A DNA stretch of 64,000 bases from an uncultured Azospirillum sp. (GTDB lineage: Bacteria > Pseudomonadota > Alphaproteobacteria > RF32 > CAG-239): positions 22,128 through 86,127 of the forward strand of contig CAMYUM010000005.1 in NCBI GenBank assembly GCA_947301965.1, read 5' to 3'. The notes under the pieces are model-generated. The model had not been told where the DNA came from. It saw nothing but the letters and a program-made list of their open reading frames with translations, and did not search any database. Position numbers and translations under genes: made by a program. Of this stretch, positions 34,781 to 42,334 are shown in pieces (position 1 is the stretch's first letter; every line of letters begins with the position of its first letter).

Positions 34781-35278
34781 TTACAAGTTTACGCAATCAA
34801 AGGTAACGCGACGATAATAACCATGGTAAAGGTTGATTTTGCGCATAATAGCCGTGCCGTTGCCATGTTCGCGGCAATAGTGAGCGGCCAACGGCATCAG
34901 TTCATCAACCTGAATATCGCGGTATTCGTAGGTAACAGCATTGCTGTTTTCTTCTTTAACCGAAACACGTTTGGAAAATGTTTTATATTCATTTTCATCA
35001 ACTTTAACATCTTTGCTGACGGTCGGAGCTTTGATTACGGCGCTCTCACTGACACAGCTGGTGTCTTGTTCAACAACATAATAGCTGATTTTGTCTTGAA
35101 CTACCGGTGCCGGAACAACAATTTTTTGCGGTTGAACCATGGTTATTGCCGGTTGACGACGAGGCTGATTGCAGAACAAAGCAAAATAGTTTTCGCACCC
35201 GCCGGTAGTGCAATTTACGCAATGGCAGGCTCCCAAAACAAAACATAGTCCGAGTGTGATTAAGTTAATTTTTTTCAT
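34781..35278 (-). CDS. Putative lipoprotein, unknown function
   Basis: A 165-aa protein with a short signal and lipobox (LGLCFVLGAC, Cys about residue 18), then a Cys-rich start (CHCVNCTTGGCENYFALFC), a Pro/Val-rich linker and a C-terminal domain (VDELMPLAAHYCREHGNGTA followed by RVTFDC). The Cys-rich segment right after the lipobox is unusual and might be disulfide-bonded. I do not recognise a family. It is a single gene between the dnaJ-like gene and another small exported protein on the same strand. Confidence 0.7.
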   Translation of the reverse strand: MKKINLITLGLCFVLGACHCVNCTTGGCENYFALFCNQPRRQPAITMVQPQKIVVPAPVVQDKISYYVVEQDTSCVSESAVIKAPTVSKDVKVDENEYKTFSKRVSVKEENSNAVTYEYRDIQVDELMPLAAHYCREHGNGTAIMRKINLYHGYYRRVTFDCVNL

Positions 35279-35348
35279 AGTTTATGCCCTCTCGTAAAAA
35301 TTATGTGACGGAAATCTAGCACTTTTTGACAAAAATGGCAACTTGTTT

Positions 35349-35651
35349 TTAATCAAGCAAATCATAAATCTCTTTGCCGGAACGTTCCAAAATTTGCAAA
35401 ACCCTGCGGTTAGTAGTATCTTTGGTGCGGGCATTGCTGAGTTTGTCGAGCATTTTTTGAAGTTTGTTATTAAATTTTTCGTTGGAACGAAGCTCTTCCA
35501 TCTGACGCAAAGTTTCTTCATCGTCAATTTTGTAGTTGGCAACGGCCTTCATAACCGCAAGATATTGGGCATCTTTACTCGCCGCAAACTGGGCGTTTAC
35601 ATCACCGGTAGCCAAAAGGGTTGCAAGCATCACAATCGGCAATATTTTCAT
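35349..35651 (-). CDS. Small exported protein, unknown function
   Basis: A 100-aa protein with a signal peptide (MKILPIVMLATLLATGDVNA) and a charged helical mature part (DDEETLRQMEELRSNEKFNN; RVLQILERSGKEIYDLLD). AGAGGGAAAAAT lies upstream of the ATG. No domain recognised. Divergent from the ELM1-family gene with a 93-bp shared upstream region. The overlapping ORF at 35282-35542 is a shadow frame. Confidence 0.7.
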   Translation of the reverse strand: MKILPIVMLATLLATGDVNAQFAASKDAQYLAVMKAVANYKIDDEETLRQMEELRSNEKFNNKLQKMLDKLSNARTKDTTNRRVLQILERSGKEIYDLLD

Positions 35652-35744
35652 ATTTTTCCCTCTTTATAAATTAATGATTGAGTTTGTCTTCGGTAATAAT
35701 ATAATACAAACAAATATATTCGCAATTGTATAGTGAGGGTTGTA

Positions 35745-36728
35745 ATGAAGAAAACGATTTGGGTGCTGCTTGACAACCGTATGGGCAGTGTCGGTCAGGC
35801 CAAAGGGGTTTTGCAGGAACTGCAAGATGACTTTGAAATTGTTGAGAAAAAGATTGTATATACAAAATTTGCCGCTTTGCCCAACCAAATCAGAGGGTGT
35901 CATTTTTTAATCGGCGTTAATACTAAAGAATCGGATTGTCTGAAAACAACGGAATATCCCGATGCCGTCTTATCAATCAGCCGCAGAACCGCTCCCATTG
36001 CTCTATGGATTAAGCGAAAATCAAAAGGAAAAACCAAAATAATTCAACTTATGCTGCCGGGAAAATACGGTTTGAATGATATGGACTTGGTAATTGTTTC
36101 AAAGCATGACCAGGGCAAGGTCTTCGGCAAAAATCTGTTTTATATTACCGGCTGTCCGCACCGTATAAACGACAAAACTTTGGCAGAAGCAAAAGAAAAA
36201 TGGAGCGGTGAATTTGCCAAATTGCCCAAGCCGTTAACGGCGGTTTTGGTCGGAGGCTCAATTAAAGGCAAACCTTTTACCGATGAAAATGCCGCAAGAT
36301 TGGCCGATACCATCGCTATGGTGCAAAATCAGGTGAGCGGATCAATATTAATTACATCTTCGCGCCGAACCGGTAAAAGCGCCGAAAACATTATAATGAA
36401 TAAAATTAGCGGGATTCCTACATATACATATTTGTGGGGAGAAGACAAAGAAAACCCAATTATGGGATTTTATGCCTGCGCAGACCGCTTTGTTACAACC
36501 GGAGACTCGGTTTCGATGACTTGTGAAGCCTGCGGAACAGGAAAACCGGTGATAGTGTTTACCGGCAAAAAATGGCTGACACGTAAACATTTGCGCTTTG
36601 TTCAATCGCTGATTGACGGCGGTTATGCGATTGGCGCCGAAACCAAAAATATCGTCGATTTTGCACCGGAAAAAACTTTGCGGCCGGCAATTGAGGCAGC
36701 TGAAAAAATAAAACAGTTATTCGATTAG
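35745..36728 (+). CDS. ELM1-family protein (mitochondrial fission ELM1-like)
   Basis: A 327-aa protein of the ELM1 family (PF06258-type), widespread in Alphaproteobacteria and carried into plant mitochondria. Landmarks: WVLLDNRMGSVGQAKGVLQE at the N-terminus, LPGKYGLNDMDLVIVSKHDQ, TAVLVGGSIKGKPFTDENA, ILITSSRRTGKSAENI and FVTTGDSVSMTCEACGTGKP. The fold is glycosyltransferase-like; bacterial function is unsettled, possibly sugar transfer to the envelope. The GTG at 35733 in the track is replaced by ATG 35745, with GAGGG 5 nt upstream. It ends overlapping the stop of the convergent methyltransferase gene. Confidence 0.85.
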   Translation: MKKTIWVLLDNRMGSVGQAKGVLQELQDDFEIVEKKIVYTKFAALPNQIRGCHFLIGVNTKESDCLKTTEYPDAVLSISRRTAPIALWIKRKSKGKTKIIQLMLPGKYGLNDMDLVIVSKHDQGKVFGKNLFYITGCPHRINDKTLAEAKEKWSGEFAKLPKPLTAVLVGGSIKGKPFTDENAARLADTIAMVQNQVSGSILITSSRRTGKSAENIIMNKISGIPTYTYLWGEDKENPIMGFYACADRFVTTGDSVSMTCEACGTGKPVIVFTGKKWLTRKHLRFVQSLIDGGYAIGAETKNIVDFAPEKTLRPAIEAAEKIKQLFD

Positions 36729-37426
36729 TACAAATTGCCTTTGCGGGTTATGACTACTTTTTGGTACATTTTGCCGAAATAAGTGGTTTTGTGCCATTCA
36801 TATGAGCGGCGATTGGAAACATAGTCTTTAATTTCGGTCTGCCACATTCTTTCAGCAAAAGGCTGGTAAAGCCGGTTGAACATTTTGACCAACCATTTTA
36901 ATGGGTGCCACCAGACGGCGTTATTATAATCTATAAACACGGCTTTGCCCTCGGGAGCAAGGTTTGAAAGAATTTGGTTGATTACCTTGCTTTTGGACGG
37001 AAGAGGAAGTTCGTGGAGCAGCATATAGCAAATAATTACATCATATTTTCCGCTGAACGGTACGGTTGCATCGCGATTGATAAAGTTCATAAACGGGTAA
37101 GCAAAACGATGTTTGTTGCGAATGTAGCGCAGTTGAGTAAGGCTGACATCAACTACATCAAGACGACCGTAAACTCCGATTTTGGAAGCAAGCCGCCCGA
37201 GTTGATCGCCAAAAGTTGCTCCCAACTGCAAAACCTGTTGGCGGGATTTTACTTCGGCGGCGCAAGCATCGGCAAGTTTTTTGCTGTAACCAAAGGTTAA
37301 TATGTTTAACAACCATTGATGATCAAACAGCTTGGTCAGGCGGCGGCTTTCATACAGACCGCTGTAAAACTCCTGCTGATAAGGCGGAATCATTGCCGGA
37401 TTTTCAACTATTTTTTGTTTTGCCAT
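36725..37426 (-). CDS. rquA: RquA-like rhodoquinone biosynthesis protein (methyltransferase fold)
   Basis: A 233-aa class-I methyltransferase-fold protein. The SAM region VLQLGATFGDQLGRLASKIG lacks the classical acidic GxGxG motif, as in RquA, and later motifs fit that family: YDVIICYMLLHELPLPSKSK, AVFIDYNNAVWWHPLKWLVK, PFAERMWQTEI and HKTTYFGKMYQKVVITRKG. RquA converts ubiquinone to rhodoquinone, which allows fumarate reduction under anoxia. I rely on remembered family motifs, so a generic UbiE/COQ5-like methyltransferase is the alternative. It starts directly after rsmE (whose GGAGTAA stop region provides its RBS), so they form an operon. Confidence 0.65.
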   Translation of the reverse strand: MAKQKIVENPAMIPPYQQEFYSGLYESRRLTKLFDHQWLLNILTFGYSKKLADACAAEVKSRQQVLQLGATFGDQLGRLASKIGVYGRLDVVDVSLTQLRYIRNKHRFAYPFMNFINRDATVPFSGKYDVIICYMLLHELPLPSKSKVINQILSNLAPEGKAVFIDYNNAVWWHPLKWLVKMFNRLYQPFAERMWQTEIKDYVSNRRSYEWHKTTYFGKMYQKVVITRKGNLY

Positions 37427-37429
37427 GAT

Positions 37430-38167
37430 TTACTCCTTTTTCCAATCACCACAAATTGCTTGCCAGCATGATAATGATGCCATCGCCGCAGTTTCAGCAC
37501 GCAAAATGCGTTTGCCTAAACTAACGGCGCAGGCATATGGCTTTGAGTGTAATAAATTAAGTTCTTGCGCACTAAAACCACCCTCGGGTCCGATTAACAA
37601 AGCCAACGGAGGTTTTGCCGACGAAAAGACGGTTGCAACGTCTGTTCCGGAGCCGGTTTCATCCATAAAATAAAGTCGGCGACGCGAATCCCAATTTTCT
37701 AAAAGTTTGGAAAGCGCAATCGGCTCATCAATTTGCGGAAGATCAACGCGGCGTGATTGTTCGGCGGCTTCAATTGTTTGAGCTTGCCAACGCTCAATTT
37801 TTATCTTGTCCGAAATGGTATATTCGGTAATAACCGGAACAATTTTAGAAGCACCGAGTTCGGTTGCTTTTTCAACCACAAAATCGGTGCGGTCTTTTTT
37901 CAACGGAGCAAACATCAACCATATGTCGGGACAACTTTCGTATTTTTTGGTTTGGAAATTGACTTTTAACTGTGCCTGCTTTTTGCTTTGGGGCAAAAGC
38001 GTACACTCAAATTCTCCGTCGCGGTTGTTGAAGACCAAAATTTTTTCGTCAGCCGTTAAACGCATGACCATAAGCAAATAATGACTCTGTTCGGGAGTTA
38101 GGTTGACAAGCGAATCGACGCTTAAGTCAACATCTGCGTAAATACGTATTTTTGAAGTCTTCGGCAC
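37430..38167 (-). CDS. rsmE: 16S rRNA (uracil1498-N3)-methyltransferase RsmE
   Basis: A 245-aa SPOUT-class methyltransferase that modifies U1498 of 16S rRNA. The N-terminal PUA-like domain (LTPEQSHYLLMVMRLTADEK, VFNNRDGEFECTLL) is followed by the knotted catalytic domain with FVVEKATELGASKIVPVITE, EQSRRVDLPQI, LLIGPEGGFSAQELNLL and VSLGKRILRAETAAMASL. The track start at 38206 adds 13 residues; GTG 38167 lies 6 nt after AGGGAG and gives the usual family length. Confidence 0.93.
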   Translation of the reverse strand: MPKTSKIRIYADVDLSVDSLVNLTPEQSHYLLMVMRLTADEKILVFNNRDGEFECTLLPQSKKQAQLKVNFQTKKYESCPDIWLMFAPLKKDRTDFVVEKATELGASKIVPVITEYTISDKIKIERWQAQTIEAAEQSRRVDLPQIDEPIALSKLLENWDSRRRLYFMDETGSGTDVATVFSSAKPPLALLIGPEGGFSAQELNLLHSKPYACAVSLGKRILRAETAAMASLSCWQAICGDWKKE

Positions 38168-38274
38168 AGCGTTCTCCCTGAACAAAATTCTGCATAAATG
38201 ACTCAATCAACTTGAGTTTCAACGCAAATTATTATAACTGATGGTTAGTTAAGTTTTCGTTACAGGCAAAAAAT

Positions 38275-38940
38275 ATGATTATCACTATCGACGGACCTGC
38301 GGCAGCAGGAAAAGGGACTCTGGCAGCCAGTCTGGCAAAAGAGTTTAATTTGGCGTATTTTGATACCGGTATGGTATATAGAGCCGTGGGTTTGGAAATG
38401 TTGCTCAACGGATATGAGCTGACCGACAACGAAAAAGCCGAAAAATTTGCCGAACAACTAACTTTTCCCCGAATGATGGAACTGTCAAAAAATCCGGAAT
38501 TTCGCTCTTTGAACGGAAGCCGCGCGGCTTCGGCAGTAGCGGCAATGCCCAAAGTGAGACAAGCTTTGTTGGAAATGCAACAAAATTTTTCGCATAATCC
38601 GGTATTTGCTGACGGAAGCAAGGCAGACGGCGCAATTTATGACGGGAGAGATACCGGAACCGTAATTTGTCCGCATGCCGATATAAAATTTTTTATTACC
38701 GCATCGCCGGAAGTCAGGGCAATGCGCCGTTTTAAAGAATATCAGGAAAAAGGGCAAGATGTAGATTATAAAGAAGTTTTGGAACAGACCATCGCTCGGG
38801 ATAAAAACGACTTTGCCCGCGCCGGAAGTCAACCGGCGGCAGACGCCATACATTTTGACACCTCAGACCTTTCCATCAGTGAGGTTTTTGAGCAGGTTTG
38901 CAAAATTATCGTTGAAAAACAAAAAACACTTGAAAAATAA
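38275..38940 (+). CDS. cmk: Cytidylate kinase
   Basis: A 221-aa (d)CMP kinase, providing CDP/dCDP for nucleotide synthesis. P-loop IDGPAAAGKGTLAAS at the N-terminus; FDTGMVYRAVGLEML and IYDGRDTGTVICPHADIKFF (the normally GRDIGT motif reads GRDTGT); LID-like region RRFKEYQEKGQDVDY and later FDTSDLSISEV. The start ATG 38275 gives the family's normal beginning. The cmk-rpsA order is widely conserved in Proteobacteria. Confidence 0.95.
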   Translation: MIITIDGPAAAGKGTLAASLAKEFNLAYFDTGMVYRAVGLEMLLNGYELTDNEKAEKFAEQLTFPRMMELSKNPEFRSLNGSRAASAVAAMPKVRQALLEMQQNFSHNPVFADGSKADGAIYDGRDTGTVICPHADIKFFITASPEVRAMRRFKEYQEKGQDVDYKEVLEQTIARDKNDFARAGSQPAADAIHFDTSDLSISEVFEQVCKIIVEKQKTLEK

Positions 38941-38967
38941 ATATTTGTGTGTATAAAAGACCTGACT

Positions 38968-39025
38968 CTGAAAATACGGTGCGTTGTTTTCAGGGTGATG
39001 TAACACGCACAAGTCCACCCTTTTT
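38968..39025 (+). promoter_or_regulatory. Structured leader of rpsA (candidate regulatory RNA)
   Basis: Between cmk and rpsA two hairpins can form: CTGAAAA/TTTTCAG (38968-38993) and GGGTG/CACCC (38993-39020), the second followed by TTTTT. Their loops hold complementary 6-mers, GTGCGT (38979-38984) and ACGCAC (39005-39010), allowing a kissing interaction or an alternative stem. The arrangement suggests an S1-responsive leader or an attenuator. The rpsA start has no obvious Shine-Dalgarno sequence, as in E. coli where S1 autoregulates. Confidence 0.45.
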
Positions 39026-39062
39026 AGTTCTTGGGTTGGCATGTTTTGAATTGATTTTTTAT

Positions 39063-40739
39063 ATGAATACAGAATTTCAAGTTCCAGAAACAAAAGAAGT
39101 ATTTGCCGACTTGCTCAAAGAGCAAATGGGCGACCAACATTTTGCCGGTTCAGTAGTTAAAGGCACTATTGTCAGAATTACCCCCGACTTCGTTATGGTT
39201 GACGTAGGTCTTAAATCCGAAGGTCGTATTCCGCTTCGTGAATTCGGTCAAAACCCGGAATTGAACGTCGGCGACGTTATCGAAGTTTATGTTGATCGCT
39301 ATGAAGACAGAGACGGAAACGTTGTATTGTCTCGTGAAAAAGCTCGCCGCGAAGAAGCTTGGCAGGATTTGGAAAAGGCTATGAATGCCGGCGAACGTAT
39401 CAACGGTGTTATTTTTGGTCGTGTTAAAGGCGGCTTTACCGTTGACTTGAACGGCGCTATCGCTTTCTTGCCGGGATCACAAATCGATATCCGCCCGATC
39501 CGCGATATTTCTCCGTTGATGGGAATTTCTCAGCCGTTCCAAATTTTGAAAATGGACAAGGTCAGAGGCAATATCGTTGTTTCTCGCCGTGTCGTTTTGG
39601 AAGAAACCCGCGCAGAATCTCGCGCCGAACTCATTGATGCCATCAAAGAAGGTTCTATTCTTGAAGGTGTTGTTAAAAATGTTACCGATTACGGTGCATT
39701 CATTGATTTGGGCGGTGTTGACGGCTTGTTGCACGTTACCGATATTTCGTGGAAACGTATTAATCATCCGGCAGAAGTTTTGTCGGTTGGTCAGACAGTT
39801 AAAGTTCAGGTTATTAAATTCAACGAAGACAACCAACGCATCAGCTTGGGTATGAAACAGTTGGAAAATGACCCGTGGCAAAACGTTGAAGAAAGATTCC
39901 ATGTCGGCGACGTATGCAAAGGTAAGGTTACAAATATTACCGATTATGGTGCATTTGTTGAATTGGAAGATGGAATTGAAGGTTTGGTTCACGTTTCAGA
40001 AATGAGCTGGACACGCAAAAACGTTCATCCGGGCAAAATCGTTTCTACTTCTCAAGAAGTTGAAGTTAAGGTTTTGGAAGTTGATGCCGAAAAGAGAAGA
40101 ATCAGCCTCGGTATCAAACAATGCACTCCTAACCCATGGGCTGCTTATGTTGAAGAGCATCCTGTCGGATCAGTTATTGAAGGCAAAATTAAAAATATTA
40201 CCGAATTTGGTTTGTTCATCGGTTTGAACGACGAAATCGACGGTATGATTCATTTGTCTGATATTTCTTGGGACAAAGCCGGTGAAGAAGCTGTTAAAGA
40301 CTACACCAAAGGCCAGGAAATTCAGGCTAAAATCATTGATGTTGATGTCGAAAAAGAACGTATCAGCCTCGGTATTAAGCAGTTGACCGAAAACGCAAAT
40401 GCTACCGCTTTGGACAACTTCAAGAAAGGTGACAATGTTAAAGCCACCGTTGTTGATGCTGCCGACGATGTATTGAACGTTGAGGTTGACGGCGTTGCCG
40501 CTACAATCAAAAAAGCCGATTTGGCAAAAGACAAAGCCGGTCAGGATTTGAGCAAATTCAAAGCCGGTGATGTTGTTGAAGCTAAAGTCAGCACCGTTGA
40601 CAAGAAAAAAGGTAAACTGACTTTGTCAATCAAAGCATTGGAAATCGAAGAAGAGAAGAAGGCTTTGGAAGAATATTCCAACACAACTTCAGGCTCTACC
40701 CTCGGTGATGCTTTGGGCGAAGCTTTGAAAAAGAAATAA
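39063..40739 (+). CDS. rpsA: 30S ribosomal protein S1
   Basis: A 558-aa protein with six S1 RNA-binding domains. Domain 1 begins GTIVRITPDFVMVDVGLKSE; domain 3 EGVVKNVTDYGAFIDLGGVD; domain 4 GKVTNITDYGAFVELEDGIE; domain 5 GKIKNITEFGLFIGLNDEID; the sixth is less conserved (VKATVVDAADDVLNVEVDGV). S1 brings mRNA to the 30S subunit. The track begins at 38949, but MNTEFQVPETKEVF at ATG 39063 is the natural start and leaves room for the leader. Length is typical. A terminator follows at 40764. Confidence 0.96.
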   Translation: MNTEFQVPETKEVFADLLKEQMGDQHFAGSVVKGTIVRITPDFVMVDVGLKSEGRIPLREFGQNPELNVGDVIEVYVDRYEDRDGNVVLSREKARREEAWQDLEKAMNAGERINGVIFGRVKGGFTVDLNGAIAFLPGSQIDIRPIRDISPLMGISQPFQILKMDKVRGNIVVSRRVVLEETRAESRAELIDAIKEGSILEGVVKNVTDYGAFIDLGGVDGLLHVTDISWKRINHPAEVLSVGQTVKVQVIKFNEDNQRISLGMKQLENDPWQNVEERFHVGDVCKGKVTNITDYGAFVELEDGIEGLVHVSEMSWTRKNVHPGKIVSTSQEVEVKVLEVDAEKRRISLGIKQCTPNPWAAYVEEHPVGSVIEGKIKNITEFGLFIGLNDEIDGMIHLSDISWDKAGEEAVKDYTKGQEIQAKIIDVDVEKERISLGIKQLTENANATALDNFKKGDNVKATVVDAADDVLNVEVDGVAATIKKADLAKDKAGQDLSKFKAGDVVEAKVSTVDKKKGKLTLSIKALEIEEEKKALEEYSNTTSGSTLGDALGEALKKK

Positions 40740-40763
40740 TCGAATCTGATGGTTTGGTTTTGA

Positions 40764-40789
40764 CAAAGCCGTCCGCAAGGGCGGCTTTG
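40764..40789 (+). terminator. Intrinsic terminator after rpsA
   Basis: CAAAGCCGTCC / GGGCGGCTTTG forms an 11-bp stem with one G-T wobble and a GCAA tetraloop, followed by TTGATTTT, 24 bp after the rpsA stop. Confidence 0.85.
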
Positions 40790-40847
40790 TTGATTTTAAA
40801 ATAACTCTTGCCAAGTAAAATAAAAAAAGCTAAACAATAAGCACTTC

Positions 40848-40938
40848 GGATAGATGGCCGAGTGGTCGAAGGCGCACGATTGGAAATCGTGTGTACGTCT
40901 AAAGCGTACCGAGGGTTCGAATCCCTCTCTATCCGCCA
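40848..40938 (+). tRNA. tRNA-Ser (anticodon GGA)
   Basis: A 91-nt class II tRNA: acceptor GGATAGA pairs with TCTATCC, discriminator G and encoded CCA; anticodon stem CACGA/TCGTG with loop TTGGAAA (anticodon GGA); a long variable arm (GTACGTCTAAAGCGTAC); T arm GAGGGTTCGAATCCCTC. All arms pair well, so it should be functional. It reads UCC and UCU serine codons. Confidence 0.96.
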
Positions 40939-40946
40939 TTTACATA

Positions 40947-40971
40947 AAAACCCTCCCTCGCGGAGGGTTTT
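40947..40971. terminator. Bidirectional terminator between tRNA-Ser and the MFS gene
   Basis: AAAACCCTCC / GGAGGGTTTT, a perfect 10-bp stem with a CTCGC loop; A and T flanks make it work on both strands, ending the tRNA transcript and the convergent MFS transcript. Confidence 0.85.
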
Positions 40972-40993
40972 GATGTAAATAGCGAATGAAAAA

Positions 40994-42166
40994 CTATGAA
41001 TTTAACTGTTTCATAAGTAACCAATAGTAAATGCTTACGGCAATTTTATAACATAATAATGCAGATAAAGCCGCATATATAGAATACATATCTGCAATAA
41101 GACCAAAAACATAAAACGATACCGTGGTTAACAATCCACCAAATATGGCAACAATAGAGCGCATGGTTGCACGTTGTGTATCTGAAAATTCTTTTTGCAA
41201 TAGTGCTGATTCCGCAGAATGTTCTCCGCCTGTTGCCAAAGATGAAACAGACATAATAAACGGCGATAAAACATTATTAATTAATAATCCCAAAAATATG
41301 GTTATGCATTTAAATGTGCTTGAAACAAAAGCCATTTTAAATAGACCGATTTTGCGCATAAATATTGCAAAATAAAATCCTATTGAACCACAAATTCTAT
41401 AAATAAATACCACAATATCTACAGCCCATAAAGGGATAAACGAGTTATAATATATGCTATTAAGTCTATATTGAGTTTCTCCCCAGCTATAATTCATAAT
41501 TTGAGCTACGGTTATTTTTTGCAATTTTTTATTTTCTTTGAATTGTTTTAGAGCTTCTATAAAATGTTTTAGTGTATTAGCGGATGAAGGCGTGTAATTT
41601 GAAGGTTCTACAAACAAGAAACATATGGATAATTGGCAAATGGCAGGAAGTATAGATACCCATGCTAAAATATTCAGATTAAGAAAATATATGACAGGAA
41701 CAGCAATTACTGTCGATATTGCTGCACCTAACCATCTGTATATCTTTGTTGCAGAAAATATGATGTCATATTTCTCTGTTTTGCGTAAATCTTTCATAGT
41801 TTCAAATATGAGGGCTTCATCTGTACCCGAGTTAAACGCATCACCTATCCCCCAAAAGACGGCTCCCAGAAATAATAAAAATATGCTATGCATGTTCCCC
41901 GCTAAAGCAAAACAAAATCCTGATAGAATTAAAAATATTCCCGACATAATTAATGTTTTTTTTCGAGACCATTTATCAGATATCAAACTTGTCGGCAGTT
42001 CTGCCAAAGATTGTGTCAGAATATAAGCAGAGAACACTAAAGCTGCAGACGCATAACTGCCTGTTATTTGGTCAAAATAAATGATTGCTACCGCTGACAA
42101 CGGCCACATGTATATAAAAAAATTATTTAGTTTGAATAACCTGATGTTTCTACGGATTTTTAACAT
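40994..42166 (-). CDS. MFS transporter, AT-rich
   Basis: A 390-aa major facilitator with about 12 hydrophobic segments (FIYMWPLSAVAIIYFDQITG; ALVFSAYILTQSLAELPTSL; KTLIMSGIFLILSGFCFALA). The loop after helix 2 reads SLISDKWSRKKTLIMSG, matching the MFS motif (GxxxDRxGRR type). It resembles the small YfkF/multidrug-like MFS class, but no substrate can be read from sequence. DNA composition is visibly more AT-rich than its neighbours (about 28% G+C in a sampled 60-bp line versus about 42% nearby), and it lies just beyond a tRNA-Ser gene, so it may have been acquired horizontally. Confidence 0.85.
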   Translation of the reverse strand: MLKIRRNIRLFKLNNFFIYMWPLSAVAIIYFDQITGSYASAALVFSAYILTQSLAELPTSLISDKWSRKKTLIMSGIFLILSGFCFALAGNMHSIFLLFLGAVFWGIGDAFNSGTDEALIFETMKDLRKTEKYDIIFSATKIYRWLGAAISTVIAVPVIYFLNLNILAWVSILPAICQLSICFLFVEPSNYTPSSANTLKHFIEALKQFKENKKLQKITVAQIMNYSWGETQYRLNSIYYNSFIPLWAVDIVVFIYRICGSIGFYFAIFMRKIGLFKMAFVSSTFKCITIFLGLLINNVLSPFIMSVSSLATGGEHSAESALLQKEFSDTQRATMRSIVAIFGGLLTTVSFYVFGLIADMYSIYAALSALLCYKIAVSIYYWLLMKQLNS

Positions 42167-42334
42167 TTAATTTTTGTTTTGATTTGAATTTATGATTGGT
42201 TTATAGCTTATTACAACTGCTTAAACTAGTCAAGGATCAAGCCGGGGTTTTGATGTTTTGAATATTCTTTATAATAATCTTAACTTTTGCCGTTCTATAA
42301 TGTTTGGCACAGTAAAGAAATAAGGACATTAAAA

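Noticed and set aside
39477-39992. 171-aa minus-strand ORF inside rpsA
   Set aside because: Antisense shadow; rpsA domains are unambiguous on the plus strand.
40848-42166. Genomic island at tRNA-Ser
   Set aside because: Only one AT-rich gene lies there, with no integrase and no repeat of the tRNA 3' end detected by eye.
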